DNA from: Lepus europaeus
Lineage: Eukaryota > Chordata > Mammalia > Lagomorpha > Leporidae
Length of the DNA: 64,000 nt
Reading direction: 5' to 3'
Assembly: GCF_033115175.1 (NCBI RefSeq)
Contig: NC_084838.1
Coordinates: 40,217,468-40,281,467 of the forward strand
Shown: positions 45,901-59,200 of the stretch, piece by piece
Layout of the letters: every line of letters starts with the position of its first letter
How positions within the stretch are numbered: the stretch's first letter is position 1
Position numbers and translations under genes: made by a program
Notes under the pieces: generated by a model
Database searches by the model: none
Told to the model about the DNA's origin: nothing
Seen by the model: only the letters and a program-made list of their open reading frames with translations

Positions 45901-47230
45901 ATGGCCCGAGACTTGGACACTGGGCCTCTGGTCAGGGGGAGGCCCCATACAGTCTCTGGTCCAGCCTCACAGCTGTGGCCTCCAAGGCCCCCAGCCACCG
46001 CCCTTCCGCCCGTTCATCCTCTGTTCGGCTGGTCCCAGGCCCCACGGACGAGTGGTCAGGGCTGGCTGGGTTTCCTGCCTCCTCTGCTCCAACAGGACAG
46101 GGAGGCTCAGAGAGGGGCAGGACAGAGACCGGCGCCGGGAGAGACCCTGGCACGGGGAGGCCGGCGGCCGCAGGACAGATGTTGCATTGCAGAACAGCAC
46201 TGGGAGGGGCTGCACCTGGGGGAGGGAGCGGCTGGTGGCCGAGGGGCAGGGGCGGATCCCTGCCGCCCCACACCCCTCCCCTCAAGCCCAGTGGTGTTAA
46301 CAAGTCTAATTAAGAGGCCACTGGCCCAACTTAATTGGCTCGTTAACAGGAATTGCTTCTGAAAATCCCCCACCACAGCGGGGTGGCTCTCTGGAGGGGA
46401 CAGGAGCGAGTGTTAACGAGGGATCCCGCAGCCCCCCCACTGCTGCCCCTTCCCCCCCCTCCCGCCTGCGCTCCGCAGAGCTGGCTGGGACCAGGGAAGC
46501 ATCTGTCCTTCCAGGCTCAGGGGCAGGATGGAGGGGGGTGTCCTGAGGTTCCGAGCTCTCTGGCTTTGTCAGCCTGCTCCTCCGCGGCTGTGCTCCATCC
46601 CGCTGCCTCCCCCACCTAGCGCTGCCTCTCGCTCGACAGGTGCTCCGTCCACCCCTCCATCTCCAGTCTCCTGGGCTCAGTCCATCACGCCTGGGTTGCT
46701 GAGGCCAGGGCTGGCCTTTGCTTTCGGCTCTGACAGGCCCCTCCTGGGGGCAGGAGAGGAATGGTCCAAAGTGCTCACTCAGTCCCAGCGCCAAGCCCCC
46801 AAGCCCTAAGCAGTTCCTGTCACAGCGTTGACAGCTGCCAGGAGCTCCCTAGGGGGTCCTGACCTGCCCGTTCCCCCTCCTCCTGCTGCTGCTCAAACCT
46901 GGGTAGCTCAGAGGGGGTGCTGCTGGTGGGAGGGGGCGGTGGACAGAGTCAGGGAGGGGAGGAAGAGCAAGAAGAGAGATATGGGAAGAGATAGAGACAG
47001 AACAGACGGGAGGGTGAGGGGGGAGAGAGAGGAGTCAGGGGCCTTGTAGCAGGGCCTGCCTGGGTAACAGATGTCAGGGACTGGGGCTGGGTTGCAAGAG
47101 ATTAGGGTCATGGGGGTCACACAAACTTTTTAAAGGACCAAGGGCCCGGAGGTGAGCTCGGTTCTCATTGAGAATTGACCCTTCCCAGCACCACCCAGAC
47201 TCCCTCTCCCTCTATCCCTCTCCCTCCCTG

Positions 47231-47261
<31 letters not shown>

Positions 47262-50200
47262 AGCTCACTTGGTTGCCCATTCATCTGTGTCCAAACACGC
47301 ATGCGCATGCAGATGTGGGGACACTCGCATGCCCACACGCGTGCACAGCCACAGGAAGAGTTTTGTGCACACACTCGCCATCTTGCCAAGATACTCACAC
47401 AGCCCTGCACAGAGCCTCTCGGCCTGGACTCCTCCCCCAGGCGCCCTCACAGGCGCAGGACGCGGCAATGAGTGGTTAGTTTTTCTGTGTCTTCCCTGCC
47501 ACCCTTTCCCACAGAGGCACCCCATGTGCAGTACGAACGCCTGGGCTCAGATGTGACTCTGCCGTGCGGGACAGCCAACTGGGATACAGCTGTGACGTGG
47601 CGGGTGAATGGCACAGACCTGGCCCCTGACCTGCTGAACGGCTCTCAGCTCGTGCTCCGCGGCCTGGAACTGGGCCACAGTGGCCTTTATGCCTGCTTCC
47701 ACCGTGACTCCTGGCACCTGCGCCACCAGGTCCTGCTGCATGTAGGCTGTAAGTGTTGCCCCTCTCATCTGACCTCCCATCTTCCTTAAGGCCCAGACCC
47801 CTGGTCCAGATCTGTCCTCTTCCTGTTGGGGCACAGGGAGGGGGAGGGCGGCAGCTGACCGTTGCCCTCTGATCCTGGCCCAGGCTGCTCTTCTGACCCC
47901 TGAGAGCGATCTTGCTCACTGAGTCCAGACCCCTGGACATTTTGCCCATGCGTTTGAGATCCTGAAATCCTGTGTCCTGTGACAAAATGGGCCAAGGAGG
48001 GTGGCAAGTCGCCACCCCTGTGGGGAGGAATCCTGGGGGCTTGGCTCTGAGCTGGAATGTGCCTCCCCCAGGGGCTGGCCAGAGGGAAGTTGGGGGCTGA
48101 GAGGTGGGGTGTGTGTGTGATTATCCAGGTATGCGAAGGGACGCTGTGGGGGTTCCCAGGGGGAAGAGGTTTAGAGGAGACTCACGGGCACTTTGACAGG
48201 CACCTTTCTGACAGAGAAGCTGCGTGTGACCCTTGGCTTCAGAGGCTGGGGGGAGAGGACTGGGCAAACGAGAGGACTGGGCATGTGTGATCCTGGAAGC
48301 TGGAGAGTGACAGAGTCTGAGTCAGGTTCTTAAAAGAGAGGCAGGTTGGATGGGGCGTGGCCAAGGCAGGAGGGAGGCTGTTGCTGAATGCGGGAGAGAG
48401 GGCGAGGACCTGGGACCAGGGCCTGGAGCTGGGGTGGGGCGGGGCGGGGGCAAAGCTGGACCTCCAGGACCCATGACGGATGGGGAGTGAGAGGACAGGA
48501 GTGGAGAGAGGGAGGAGTCGAGGCCCCGGAGGGTGGATGCGTCAGGGAGAAAAGGGAAGGAACAGATGCTGTGTTGTGTTTGGGCAGTGTCTTCTTTTGT
48601 GTTTCCTTAGAGTCAGATCCCGAGATGAGAATTCACAAGCAAGTAGTTTATCTGGCCGGTGGTGGAAACACCACCGGGAATGGGAGAGGGACACAGGAAA
48701 AGGAAGTTGAAGAGTGAGCTCTCCAGACGTTACCTCTGCGTGGCAGTGAGGGAACTCAGGGTGCAGGTGCAGAGCATGCACCTCAAGAATTCCCCTGCCT
48801 GAGGGTGAGGGAACTGGATGTTTACCAGCTGGTGCCCCTCATTGGCCGAGCGATTCCCCTGGGATGAGGGGTGGAGGAACTTTCATTCCCCAGCACTTTT
48901 GGCCTGATGCCCCAGCAAGCAAAGCAGGCTTGGTGGCCAAAGAAAAGCTCTTAGGCAAATAACTGCAGAAGCTGGCAGTGAGCAGACAGAGGTGTGGGTG
49001 AGGGAGCTGCAGCTCCATGGACATCTGCTATGGGGTCGGGGTCCTTGGGGACAACTGAGAGCTGATGGCCGATAGCCAGTGGACCTGAGGGTCCGAGGTG
49101 CAGGGGGCAGGCCTGTGCTAGCGCTGGGAATTTGGGGGGTTGTCAGCATGAAAGCCATGAGAGGCGGGGAGATGGCCGAGGGAGAGATGGTGGGGCGAGG
49201 AGCTGAGAGCACCCAGTGTTGAGCCCTGAAGGCCCTCAGTGTGTAAGGGGTGGATGGAGAGCAGCGAGCTGCCAAAAAAGAGATGGAGCCAGCGGGAAGG
49301 GCGAGGGAAGACCAGGTGAGTGTGATTTGGAGAAGTCAGAATGATAAGGTCATTGGCAGAAACGCCCACCAACCGTGAACGCTCAGAAAAACAGTTCCAC
49401 AGTTCCATTTCTTTTCTCCTGTGCCAAAGATTCAAGCACCTTTGGCCTCATCCCAAATGGTTGATTCACCCCATTGCCCAAAAGTGGTTTTAGGCTCTGA
49501 CCCACCAGTGGGGCTGACAGAGGTATGAAAATATGTTTTGGTGGGTTTGTACCTTTTCCCCATTGGGCAGGCTTTCTGATGTATTAAAACTGGAGAGAGA
49601 TTTAGCTGCAAGGGTGGAGTGACCCCTGTTGGCCATCTTGAGAAATGCAGGACCAGCCCGGCAGAATCCTCCCTGGCTGCCTAAGGGTTGGTCTGAAGTG
49701 GAGCCCTCAGCCTAGCCCTGGGAACAGAGCAGGGAGGAAGGCCAAGGCCAGCTCAGCAGCAGTCACCCACACCCCTGCTCCCAGGGTGGATGAGGCTAGC
49801 AGAGAAGGCTGGGCCTTGGTGACCTGGGCTGCCATTCCTGAGACTTGATCTTGTTTGAGAAGTCCTGCGGGAGGAATTGGGTCTTGAAGAAATGTCCCTA
49901 GCATGTGTCCTCAGGACATGCCCTGTGGTGACCAGAGCCCAGCCCTCTGCTCTCCAGTGCTCACCACTCCCCAGGCTCTGTCTGTTGAGAACTAGCCATG
50001 AATCGGCTGCAGCATTAGCATCAGGTACTTATCTCTCATTGCCTTATTTCCTTCTGAAGACCTGGTCAAGGAACAGGGGATATTAATCTTGATTGTCTCA
50101 GTCACTTTCTATTAGTAACAAGAGACTGGGTTTGGCAACACTCGGTATCAAATTATCCTTCCTGCCAGCTCTCAGAGAACAGCACAGAGTTAGCCCTGAT

Positions 50201-53200
50201 GAGTGGGTCATTCAAACCAAAAGTTACTCAATATCTACCCTGTGCATGTGAGAGCTTTATGCTTCTGGTCCCCGAGAAGCCTGATCCTGAGAGGATCCTG
50301 GCACGAGTCTCCTTCGCTGGGCGGGGCTGCCTTGTCCGGCTCCACCTGCCTTCCCTCAGGTGGACACTCACAGGCAGAGTGCTGGGGACCCTCGCACCCG
50401 GGGCGGTCAGGGGACCAGGATCGCAGGGGTCCCTTTTAGTAGCATCCTTTTATGAACAGCATCATTCTGATTTTCAGCTAAAACAGAGACTTACGTTTCT
50501 TTTAAATGGACAATTTCTAGTCCAGTTTTAAACATTTTGTGATTGATCAGAACTCCAGACCCCCTGGTTCAGCACTGCTCTCCCCTCAGCCCTGTTTGGC
50601 TAGGGAGGAAGGACTGGAGAGAGATTGAGAGTGAGAGAGAAAGAGTGAGTTGGGGTCCAGGATGTCTGGGGGGAAAACTCCTGCATGGGAGGCAGGAGGG
50701 GGCCACCAGGGAGTCCCGAAGTCAGGGTGGCCCCCAGGGGATGCCACGAGATAAGGTTGACACAGGCCGTGGGCCTCGAATGCCCGGCAGGAGGAGGAGC
50801 ATGGGTGGGGCGTGGGCAGGGCTGCAGCGGAAGGGTCACCCCGCCCTGCCCTGGCCTGATCTGGCCCGGCCCAGGGTGTGGGCAGCTTGCCCCTCCTCCT
50901 CTCTGGGCCGGCGGGCAGGCCTCGTGCGTGCCGGGGGCTCCAGCCCAGGCGGGCTGGCGAGATGAGAGGAAAAACATGCGGTTTGGTGGGCTGGACATGG
51001 AAAAACAAGCCAATTAGGAAGAAAACAAACAAATCTCTGGCCAGCGGGGCACACGCACTCACGCACACGCACACGCGGCCCTGCGTGGGGCTCCAGGCCA
51101 CCCTGCCCGCACAGTCCCTTGGGCCTCTCCGCAGCCCCCACGAGGGGCATCTAGGATCGTAGCGTGCGCCCAGGGAGCCAGGGTGTGATACACAGGCCCA
51201 CTGGCGCTTGCTCCCGCGCGGTGTTTGTCTCACGCCCCGAGCACCTACCCACACCCACCGTTTGAGAAAGGCTCTTGGCTTCTGCTCCGCCATGCCCCCC
51301 GCGTCTCATGCATCACAGGCCTTCCACACGCGATGGCGCCTTCACACGCACTGTCTCAGGACCTCGGCCACACGCCTCACACATACAGACAGTGCGGGGA
51401 CGGGAAGCCTCGCCCAAGTCACGTGCGGTCACCCCGGCCCACGCAGCCTCCGGCTGTCCAGGCGCACGGCTGCCCGGAGCGCACAGCTGCACTCGAGGCC
51501 TCTCGGTCACATCGGCGCACACACACACAGCCTCCCAATCGCAGTGTCTTCGCAACAGTTCCTCTCCCAGCTCGCAACACGCTCACAGCACGCCTCCCGA
51601 TCCCACACTGTCCCACGATCTCACACTTGGTCTCCCAGCACCCCCACCTCCGCCCACCCGGCCCCTCAGCTGGGCTCCAGCTGCAGCAAGTCACTCCTTT
51701 GCTTCCTTGTCTTTGTTTTTCTTTCCTCCTTTTCCTCTGAGAAACCTGGTCCCTGTCAGGAAACCCAAGCCTTCCCCGCTCAGGGCCCAGGGCCAGGCAG
51801 GAGTAGCCAGATGATCGACAGAGCCCCCACCCGGCCCCCTGGCTCCCCTGACCTGCCCAGTCAGAGGGGGGAGCGGCTCTGGGGTGGGGGGACTTGCGGG
51901 GAGGCTGGAATGGAGGAGGCTGGGGAGGAGACCGGTCAGCGGGCAGGCCAGCCGGGGGAGGGGGCCTGGGAGTCCAGTGCCATGGCCCGCTCTGCCCTCC
52001 CAGGAGTCCCGGGCAGCAGGGAGCTGACTCTGCAGGCTGCAGTCCCCGCCCTGCCCCCCCCCCCAGCGCCCTTCTCCTTTGAAGCTGGGGGCAAGGGGGG
52101 GGGGAGTGGCAGGAGGGGGAGTGGAGGCTTCTCAGCCGACCTCGGAATGTCCTTTCCTCCTGGGGCAGCTGCCAACTCTGGCCTGGCCCACAGGCCCCCA
52201 GAAGGCACTTCCTGTGTCCTTGGCCGCCCCCCACTCCACCCTGATGCAGAGCTGTGCACCCGTGGGCAGAGAGGGAAGGGACGCTGAAGGCACAGGGGAT
52301 GGCCACGGGGCTGGGAAGGCCGACGACAGTGGGCAGAATGCAGGCTGGCCTCTGCAGGGTCTCGGCTGGGCGCCGGCCCTCCCCTGCGGCTCAGGGAGCA
52401 GAGCTGAATCTGCCCATGGCATCGCCCGTTCCCCAACCGTGCTGGAGCTCAGCCACCTCACGTCTTCTGCTGCAAAGCAGATCTGGGTCCTGGGCATTCT
52501 GCCCCAGGCCCCTCCACAGCCTCCTACGGGATGTGGACACACACAGTCACACGGAGTCACTCACAGTCACGTGTGCACTGTGGCTAGGAGCCCGTGGTCC
52601 CCTGTGTGTCACCATGGCCACTGTACAAGCACAGACATGCACTCCCCTACACTGTCTCTGGCTTACTGAGCTACCCCCTCCCACTTCCTGTCCACCTGTC
52701 AGGCAGAGGGCGGGGGCCAGGATGAGGGAGGGGGGAGGCATAGGAGGGAGGTGTCAGTGTCCCTGGAGCCCTGGACGGACATTCCTTGCCTGGGTCAGAT
52801 CACAGAAACTGCCTCCTTCCAGGAACCTGAGCCGCCTGTCCTCACGCCTTACCCCAATGCTTGGGGGTGAGACAGCTGGGTCAAGTGCTCACAGCAGCAA
52901 AGAATGTGGTTAGACAGCAGAAAGGACTTCCCAAGTGTGCACACGTGGTCATGTGGGTGGATAACCCCATCCTGGGGTTTAGTCCTAACTCTGCCATGCT
53001 GTGTGACGCCAGGCAGACCCCATCCCTCTAAGGGTCTTCCTATTCCAGAGTTAAGGCAGCTGCTGGCCAGGGAAAAGGCTTCTTAAAAGGGTCCGTGATA
53101 GGGGCTGGGGCAGGGGTGAGGGCCACACCAAGAGAACAGGAGCTTCCTTCCAACAGGCACTTGGATACACACACGGGCTTGCACTGAGAGCTAGGCACAG

Positions 53201-56200
53201 ATCACACTCCACATAGACTTGTCTGCATATCCCCAGCCACTCACCCAAGTCGCACGCAGGTACGCATGAAACATATACATACACTCACGCCTGCAGGCAC
53301 CTGCACACACACAAGTGCAAGCGCGCGCGGGCAGCTGCCTGGTGCTGCTGTCCTGTGTAGCCACCAGCCCCACCCCGTGTCTCCCAGTTTCTCCTGAGAG
53401 GAAGGCAGGGCGCCTCGTCTTCAGGAAGTGCACCCCGATCACCCCAGCAACCAGACGGGCCTCTTGCTCAGCCTCCCGCGGTGGGGTGGACACAACGTGG
53501 CAGGAGCTTTGGGGCCGGGGCCGATCCCCCAGACATCGCCTCCGTCCTGTGATTGATGAGCTGAGGCGCGCAGCCCCCTGCCCCCCACAGTTCCTGCCTC
53601 CATTGAGCAGGTGGGGGGGCTCCCTCTCCGCACAGCCCTTGTTTTTCTTTAATTAAACATCTGGCTCTCTGTGGCCTGGGAAGCCTCAGGCCCTCGCTGA
53701 CAGCCCCCACCCCCGCACCTTTGGCATCGATGATGGGAGGGAGAGCTGGGGCTTGGGGCCCACCTGTCCCCACACCAGTGCAGGAGTCTGGGTGCGCCAA
53801 CACCGCCCTGACCGTGCTCTCCTTACCCTTAGTGCCGCCGCGGGAGCCTGTGCTCAGCTGCCGCTCCAACACTTACCCCAAGGGCTTCTACTGCAGCTGG
53901 CATCTGCCCACCCCCACCTACATCCCCAACACCTTCAACGTGACCGTGCTGTGAGTAGCTGCGTCTGTGACCCGCTTCTGACCCTGACCTCTGACCTCAC
54001 CCCCCCATTCCCTGAGTCCACACCCAGCCCAACCTTGGGCTTGACCTTCTCCCAACCTCTATCCCACGTGACCCTTGTTGGTAATGGCACCTGGGCCCCA
54101 CCCTGCCCCAGGCACGGCTCCAAAATTATGGTCTGCGAGAAGGACCCAGCCCTCAAGAACCGCTGCCACATCCGCTACATGCACCTGTTCTCCACCATCA
54201 AGTACAAGGTCTCCGTAAGTGTCAGCAACGCCCTGGGCCACAACGCCACGGCCATCACCTTCGACGAGTTCACCATTGGTGCGTATGCGGCGTGTCTGTG
54301 GGGGGGGGGTGCAGCATTCTCCCGTGGGAGCGTGTAAGGGGAACGTGCGCACGGGGACATGTTCACGTGCCTGTGCACAGGCGTGTGTGGCATGTATAGA
54401 ATGTGTACTCTATGCATGACCCATGCACACCTGTGAACGTGAAAGCCAGTGTCCTTCACCTGCAGGGCCAAGAGAGCGTTCCAGCAGCTCCGGCTATCAT
54501 GTCTCTGGCTCCTAGAGCATGCAGCAGGGGAAGGGGGGCAGGTTGGGCCAGACCCTTGTGCAGCTGCAGCCTCCACATACCCCCCCCCCCCAACTAATGG
54601 CTTCCTTACGGCCTGTGATGAATGAGGTGTCAGAACAGGAGACAGGACTGGGACAGATACCTCCCTCCCCCCGGCTCCCCATCCTAGCCAGACCCTCTGC
54701 CTGCTCCTGCCCTGTTCAAGGCAGATCTTCTGCCTCGTCCTGTGCCGTCACAGCCAGACCTGCCTGCCGTTACCCATCCAGCCAGACCCTCTGCTGCTGT
54801 CTGCCCCCATCCCAGGCAGACTGTCTACCTTCCTCTACTCCAGCCCTTCAACCAGACCTTCTGCCTGCCCCTGTCTTCTCCCTCCCCTCTTCCTATGGCT
54901 GGAACCCGAGCCAGACTGATGCTACGTGAGCTGTACCTGTAGGTGCTCCTGTCAGATCCCTAGCCTGCCTCTGACCCAGGTCTGCGACATCTGTGGACTT
55001 TTAACCCTAACACACAGAGTAGCTTCAAACTCAGACTCCTTCAAGAGAGGCTGTGTCCTAGTTTGGAACTGGAGCAGTTAGCGTGGAAAACCGGGCCTGG
55101 GGGAGGGTGTGATGCTGGCACAGGAGGAGGTAACCCAGGTGATGGTGGAGGTGTCGTTTGGGCTTAGTTCTTGGATGCTGGTCAGCACGAGGAGGGGTCG
55201 GGATGATGGGATGACATTGGAGACGCTGACAGGTGGCAGCGACTGCGGTCACAGCCGTGGTGATGCTGGAGATGTCGAAGGCAGAAGAGATGAGATGGTT
55301 GTTAGATAGTGGCTGCCAGAACCGACAGAAGAGGGGCAGTGACCGTGATGATAACGCTGGTTGGGCAGCGTGAGAGGGTCGGCTCGGTGGCTGGGGTTCA
55401 CCGAGTGGGGTTGTTCCCAGAGATTAGGGTAGTGACGAAGCTCTGTCTCCTGAACAGTGAAGCCTGACCCTCCAGAAAACGTGGTCGCCCGGCCCGTGCC
55501 CAGCAACCCTCGCCGCCTGGAGGTGACGTGGCAGACCCCCTCGACCTGGCCCGACCCCGAGTCCTTCCCTCTCAAGTTCTTTCTGCGCTACCGACCCCTC
55601 ATCCTGGACCAGTGGCAGCACGTGAGTGCCCTGCCCTGCCCTGCCCACATCCCAGTGCCTGAATCAGAGCCACGTGGCACGAGAGGCACCCATATCCCAG
55701 GTGCTGGTGGCTCCAGTGTGGGACCTGGAGGCGGTTAGAGAGGCATTCCAGAGGGAGGGGGGACCAGGGTCCTGGGGGAACGGGTGGCACTAAGGGAGGT
55801 TCTGCAGGCGTTCCCAGCAACCCTCATGAGTGCAGTGCGAACGCGTCTGTTTTGGTGACTGTCCAGGGTGGAGGGGAGGAACACTGGAAGGGAGAGCAGG
55901 GCGGCAGCATTTCCCTTGCTGTAACTCTGCTCTCGGCATCTCCCTCTTTATACTTCTGGGCCTGCGCTGGCTCCAAGGGGCAACACAGTCCTGTCCCCGT
56001 GGACTCACAGATAGGCTCAGGGGTCTGGATCAAGCAGTGAGCTCAAGCTTGGTCCAGGGAGTGAGTCTAGGCTGTGACTTAACATCAGGGCTCCAAAGCC
56101 AGACCTAGCCCAAGGGTCAGCTTGAGGCTGTGGTCAGGCAGTGGCCTGGGCTGGGAACCGAACCATGGTCTGGATACTGATCAAGCTCCAGTAGAGGGCT

Positions 56201-59200
56201 CTGGGAGGGCAGCAAGGGGCTTGGGGCAGACTTTGGGGTTCTCTTGTATCGAGAGCCCTATGCTCACGGGGCGGGAGGCACTCTGTGTGGCCCATGAGGT
56301 CTGTGGGCTAGGATGGGGCAGCCCAGACTGCTCCCAGGGGTCAGCTGGTATTCCCACAGCTCCAGCTCCATCTCCTGCCCCCCACCCCCGCCAATCTGGC
56401 CTTTAATGTGCGTAATTCGATTCCTGGGTGCCTGTCCAGGTTGCTGGCCTGGCCCCCACAAAGGCTGCTCACTCACACACTCACATGTTCCCTGACAAGA
56501 GTCCGGAGTCCCTCCCGCCTGGCCAGCTGCCCGCGCCTAATGCATTGCTAATAACCAGGGTCTAGTTTCACAAGCCCCCCTCCCCCGCTAACGAGCTACA
56601 GGCAGCAGCCCCGCGCGTCGCAGCGCACACGCCTTGCAGTGGACCTGGCACGCTGCCCACCACACACACACACACGGGAACATGCACGCACACAAGTGGC
56701 TTCCAGCAGGAACTCTGTTCCATACATATATGTGACTAACATGCCAAGATCATGCACTGGCCTGTGCCGTGGGCGGGGCAAAGTGTGTGGGCTCCGTGTC
56801 GAGAGCTCCGTGGCCTGTGGCACACCCTAGCCCTGTTCCTTGTCTCACTGGCCTCAGGGTTGGCTGGATTTACGGCTCTTGTCAACTGGAGATCTGCTCT
56901 GAACAGAACCTGTTCTCCCCCATCCGTGACTTTGCAGAGAGGCAGGTGGATGGCTGGGAGGGGGTGCAGATGGGCGAGCAGGGAGAAACATCACTGAGGT
57001 TTTCAGGAGGAAAATGCACACCGCAGGGATTGCAGGAGGAAGGGCACGAGAAGGTCTGGCAGGGGCTGAGTCAGCACGGCCAAGGTGGGGGCGAGTACTG
57101 GGCCCCAGCGTGGGCTCCCTGAGGCCTGGAGGCTGGGTGTGCCATCTGCTGCAGCTGGCTGGGTGGGGGGCTGCGGGACGAGGTGGATGCTGGCAGCTGG
57201 GGAGGTCCTGCCAGCTGAGGAGCCCTTCTCTTAAGGGCTGGATTAAGGATCAGCAACAGCCGAGCAGGAATGGTCCCGGGGGGCAGGTGTTCGGCCTGGC
57301 GCTGAAGGCGCCATGCTCTGGATCTGAGTTCCTGGCTTCCATGCCCAGCTCTGGCTCTTGACTCCAGCTTCCTGCTAATGCAGACGCTTGGAGGCAGCAG
57401 TGACGGCTCAAGAAGTTGGGTTCCTGCCACCCACGAGGGAGATTTGGATTGCATTCCTGGCTTCCGACTTCGGCCCCAGCCCAGCCCCCAGCCATTGCAG
57501 GCATCCGGGGAGTGGACGAGGCAGTGGGAGCTAGCGCTATCTCTACCTCCGCCCATCTCCATCTCTCTGCCTGGCAAATAAATAAAACACTAAAAAAAAA
57601 AAAAAAGAAAAAACCAACAGGTCGGTCCAGGCCTAGGAGTGTGACCGACCACTAGGCGAGAACTGGGCTCCTGGGCCACGTTCCTAGAGGCGTGGTGGCC
57701 ACCGTGAGCCTACCGGTGAGGTGGCAAATTGATCTGCTCCCCGTGGCTCTCTCCCTTTGGGGAAAGATAGGTGTGGAGGCCTAAGGCTGAATGCCAGTCA
57801 GAGGGAGGAGGAGCTGAAGGACCTGGGGCTTCGTGGCCCAGGGAATCCGAGCAGAGCAGAAGGGAACTGGGGTGACCAGAGCTGCAAGTGAGGCCCCAGC
57901 TCGAGGAGAGGAGGGTCTTTGGGGCCCACTCATCTTCCAGGGTAGGAGGTAAGGTTTGCTGAGCCCAGATTCTGGGCCCACAATGTCTCTCCCACGACCC
58001 CAACCTCTGTCAGTGGCTGCTGCACCAGAGCCATCGACTCAGCAGGAACTGGAGGAGCTTCCTGCTCCAGTTGGCCCCAGCTACACGTGCACAGACACAC
58101 ACACACACACACACGTACTCCCAGCCCATCAGGTCAGGTAGCCCAGACCCCAGTTTTCTGTGGGGGGACTGGAAAAAGGGCCCAAAAAGGCCCTGAAGCC
58201 AGACATGGCCCAGAGCGGCCCCTCCTCCGCCCCTGCCGGCTGCCTCTGTTTACGAGGCGGCTTAATGAGGCAGCGGGTGCCGCTGAGATGAACCAGAGCC
58301 CAGCCGGGGCCTGGGAGGGGCGCCGGACAGGCAGGCCGGCCTGGAGGTTGGGGGGAGACCAGCAGGATGGGGCCAGCCCGGCGGGGGTGGGGTAGCGATG
58401 CCTCGGGGAGGACATGGAGCAGCTGTCCAGGGGCTGCCGTCACCCCCTTGGGCCTCAGGGAGGTTCATCACCCCAGGGAAGCCTTCCTAAGGGGAGACCC
58501 CGCTGGGACTGGGCTGGTGGGTGCACTGGGTGTCTGGGGACTTGGGCCCTGAGATGGAATCCAAGAAAGTGATTGCTGGCTGAAGCCAGTCAGGGGCTGT
58601 CCCCAGGCTGTAGTCTTCATGATAACCCTAAGAGACAGATACTATGGTTAAGGCCATTTTACGGATGAGCGTGGCAAGGTGCCAGGGAGTTAAGTCACTT
58701 GGTCTCCTAGCTAGAAAAGGGTGGGGTCACAATTTGAATTCAGGCTGTAGCCCAGCTCCAGTGTCAGGGTCTGTAGCTTTTCCAAACTGCTTCTGGGTGG
58801 CAGAGGAGGGCAACACAGCCCACCCCCCTCGGCCCATGACTCTCGTCACCTCCCAGCTGGGGCTGAGGTCAGGACTCGGTCAGGCTGCAGGTTGTGAGGG
58901 AGCTGGGGCAACAGGAAAGCCGCCGTCCTCCCGCCGCTCTGTGGCCTTGCCAGTCTTCCTAAAGACTGTCGCCCTCCCTCAGGGGTCTCCTCCCAGAGAT
59001 GGTGCGCCCCCCACCCCCACCCCTGCCAGGGGTGTCCTCACTCCCTGTGGAAGGCCTCACGGCCCCTCCCGCGGTCCGGCCGCAGGTGGAGCTGTCGGAT
59101 GGCACCGCGCACACCATCACGGATGCCTACGCTGGGAAGGAGTACATCATCCAGGTGGCGGCCAAGGACAACGAGATCGGGACGTGGAGCGACTGGAGCG

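Larger units (their letters stand above)
42927..47514 (+). other. CNTFR: CNTFR intron between signal-peptide and Ig exons
   Basis: 4.6 kb with two adjacent reverse CSINEs (44.15-44.85 kb), a (TG)n (44992-45017), long C and G homopolymers near 45605 and 45872, the inverted repeat at 46296-46347, a purine-rich stretch 46940-47040 and a CT/CA microsatellite before the next exon. No additional coding exon was recognised. Confidence 0.75.
55622..59085 (+). other. CNTFR: CNTFR intron before the WSXWS exon
   Basis: 3.5 kb. It contains a loosely repetitive 'gtcaggcagtggcctgggct'-type stretch (55990-56200), CA-rich text near 56665, an AT-rich patch around 56400-56600, one old CSINE (57300-57615), a (CA)n at 58096-58114 and an antisense MIR (58615-58780). 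No exon was recognised. Confidence 0.75.

Noticed and set aside
45470-46300. 276-codon plus-strand frame inside a CNTFR intron
   Set aside because: Runs through homopolymers and GC-rich intron; no splice-supported exon and no known similarity.
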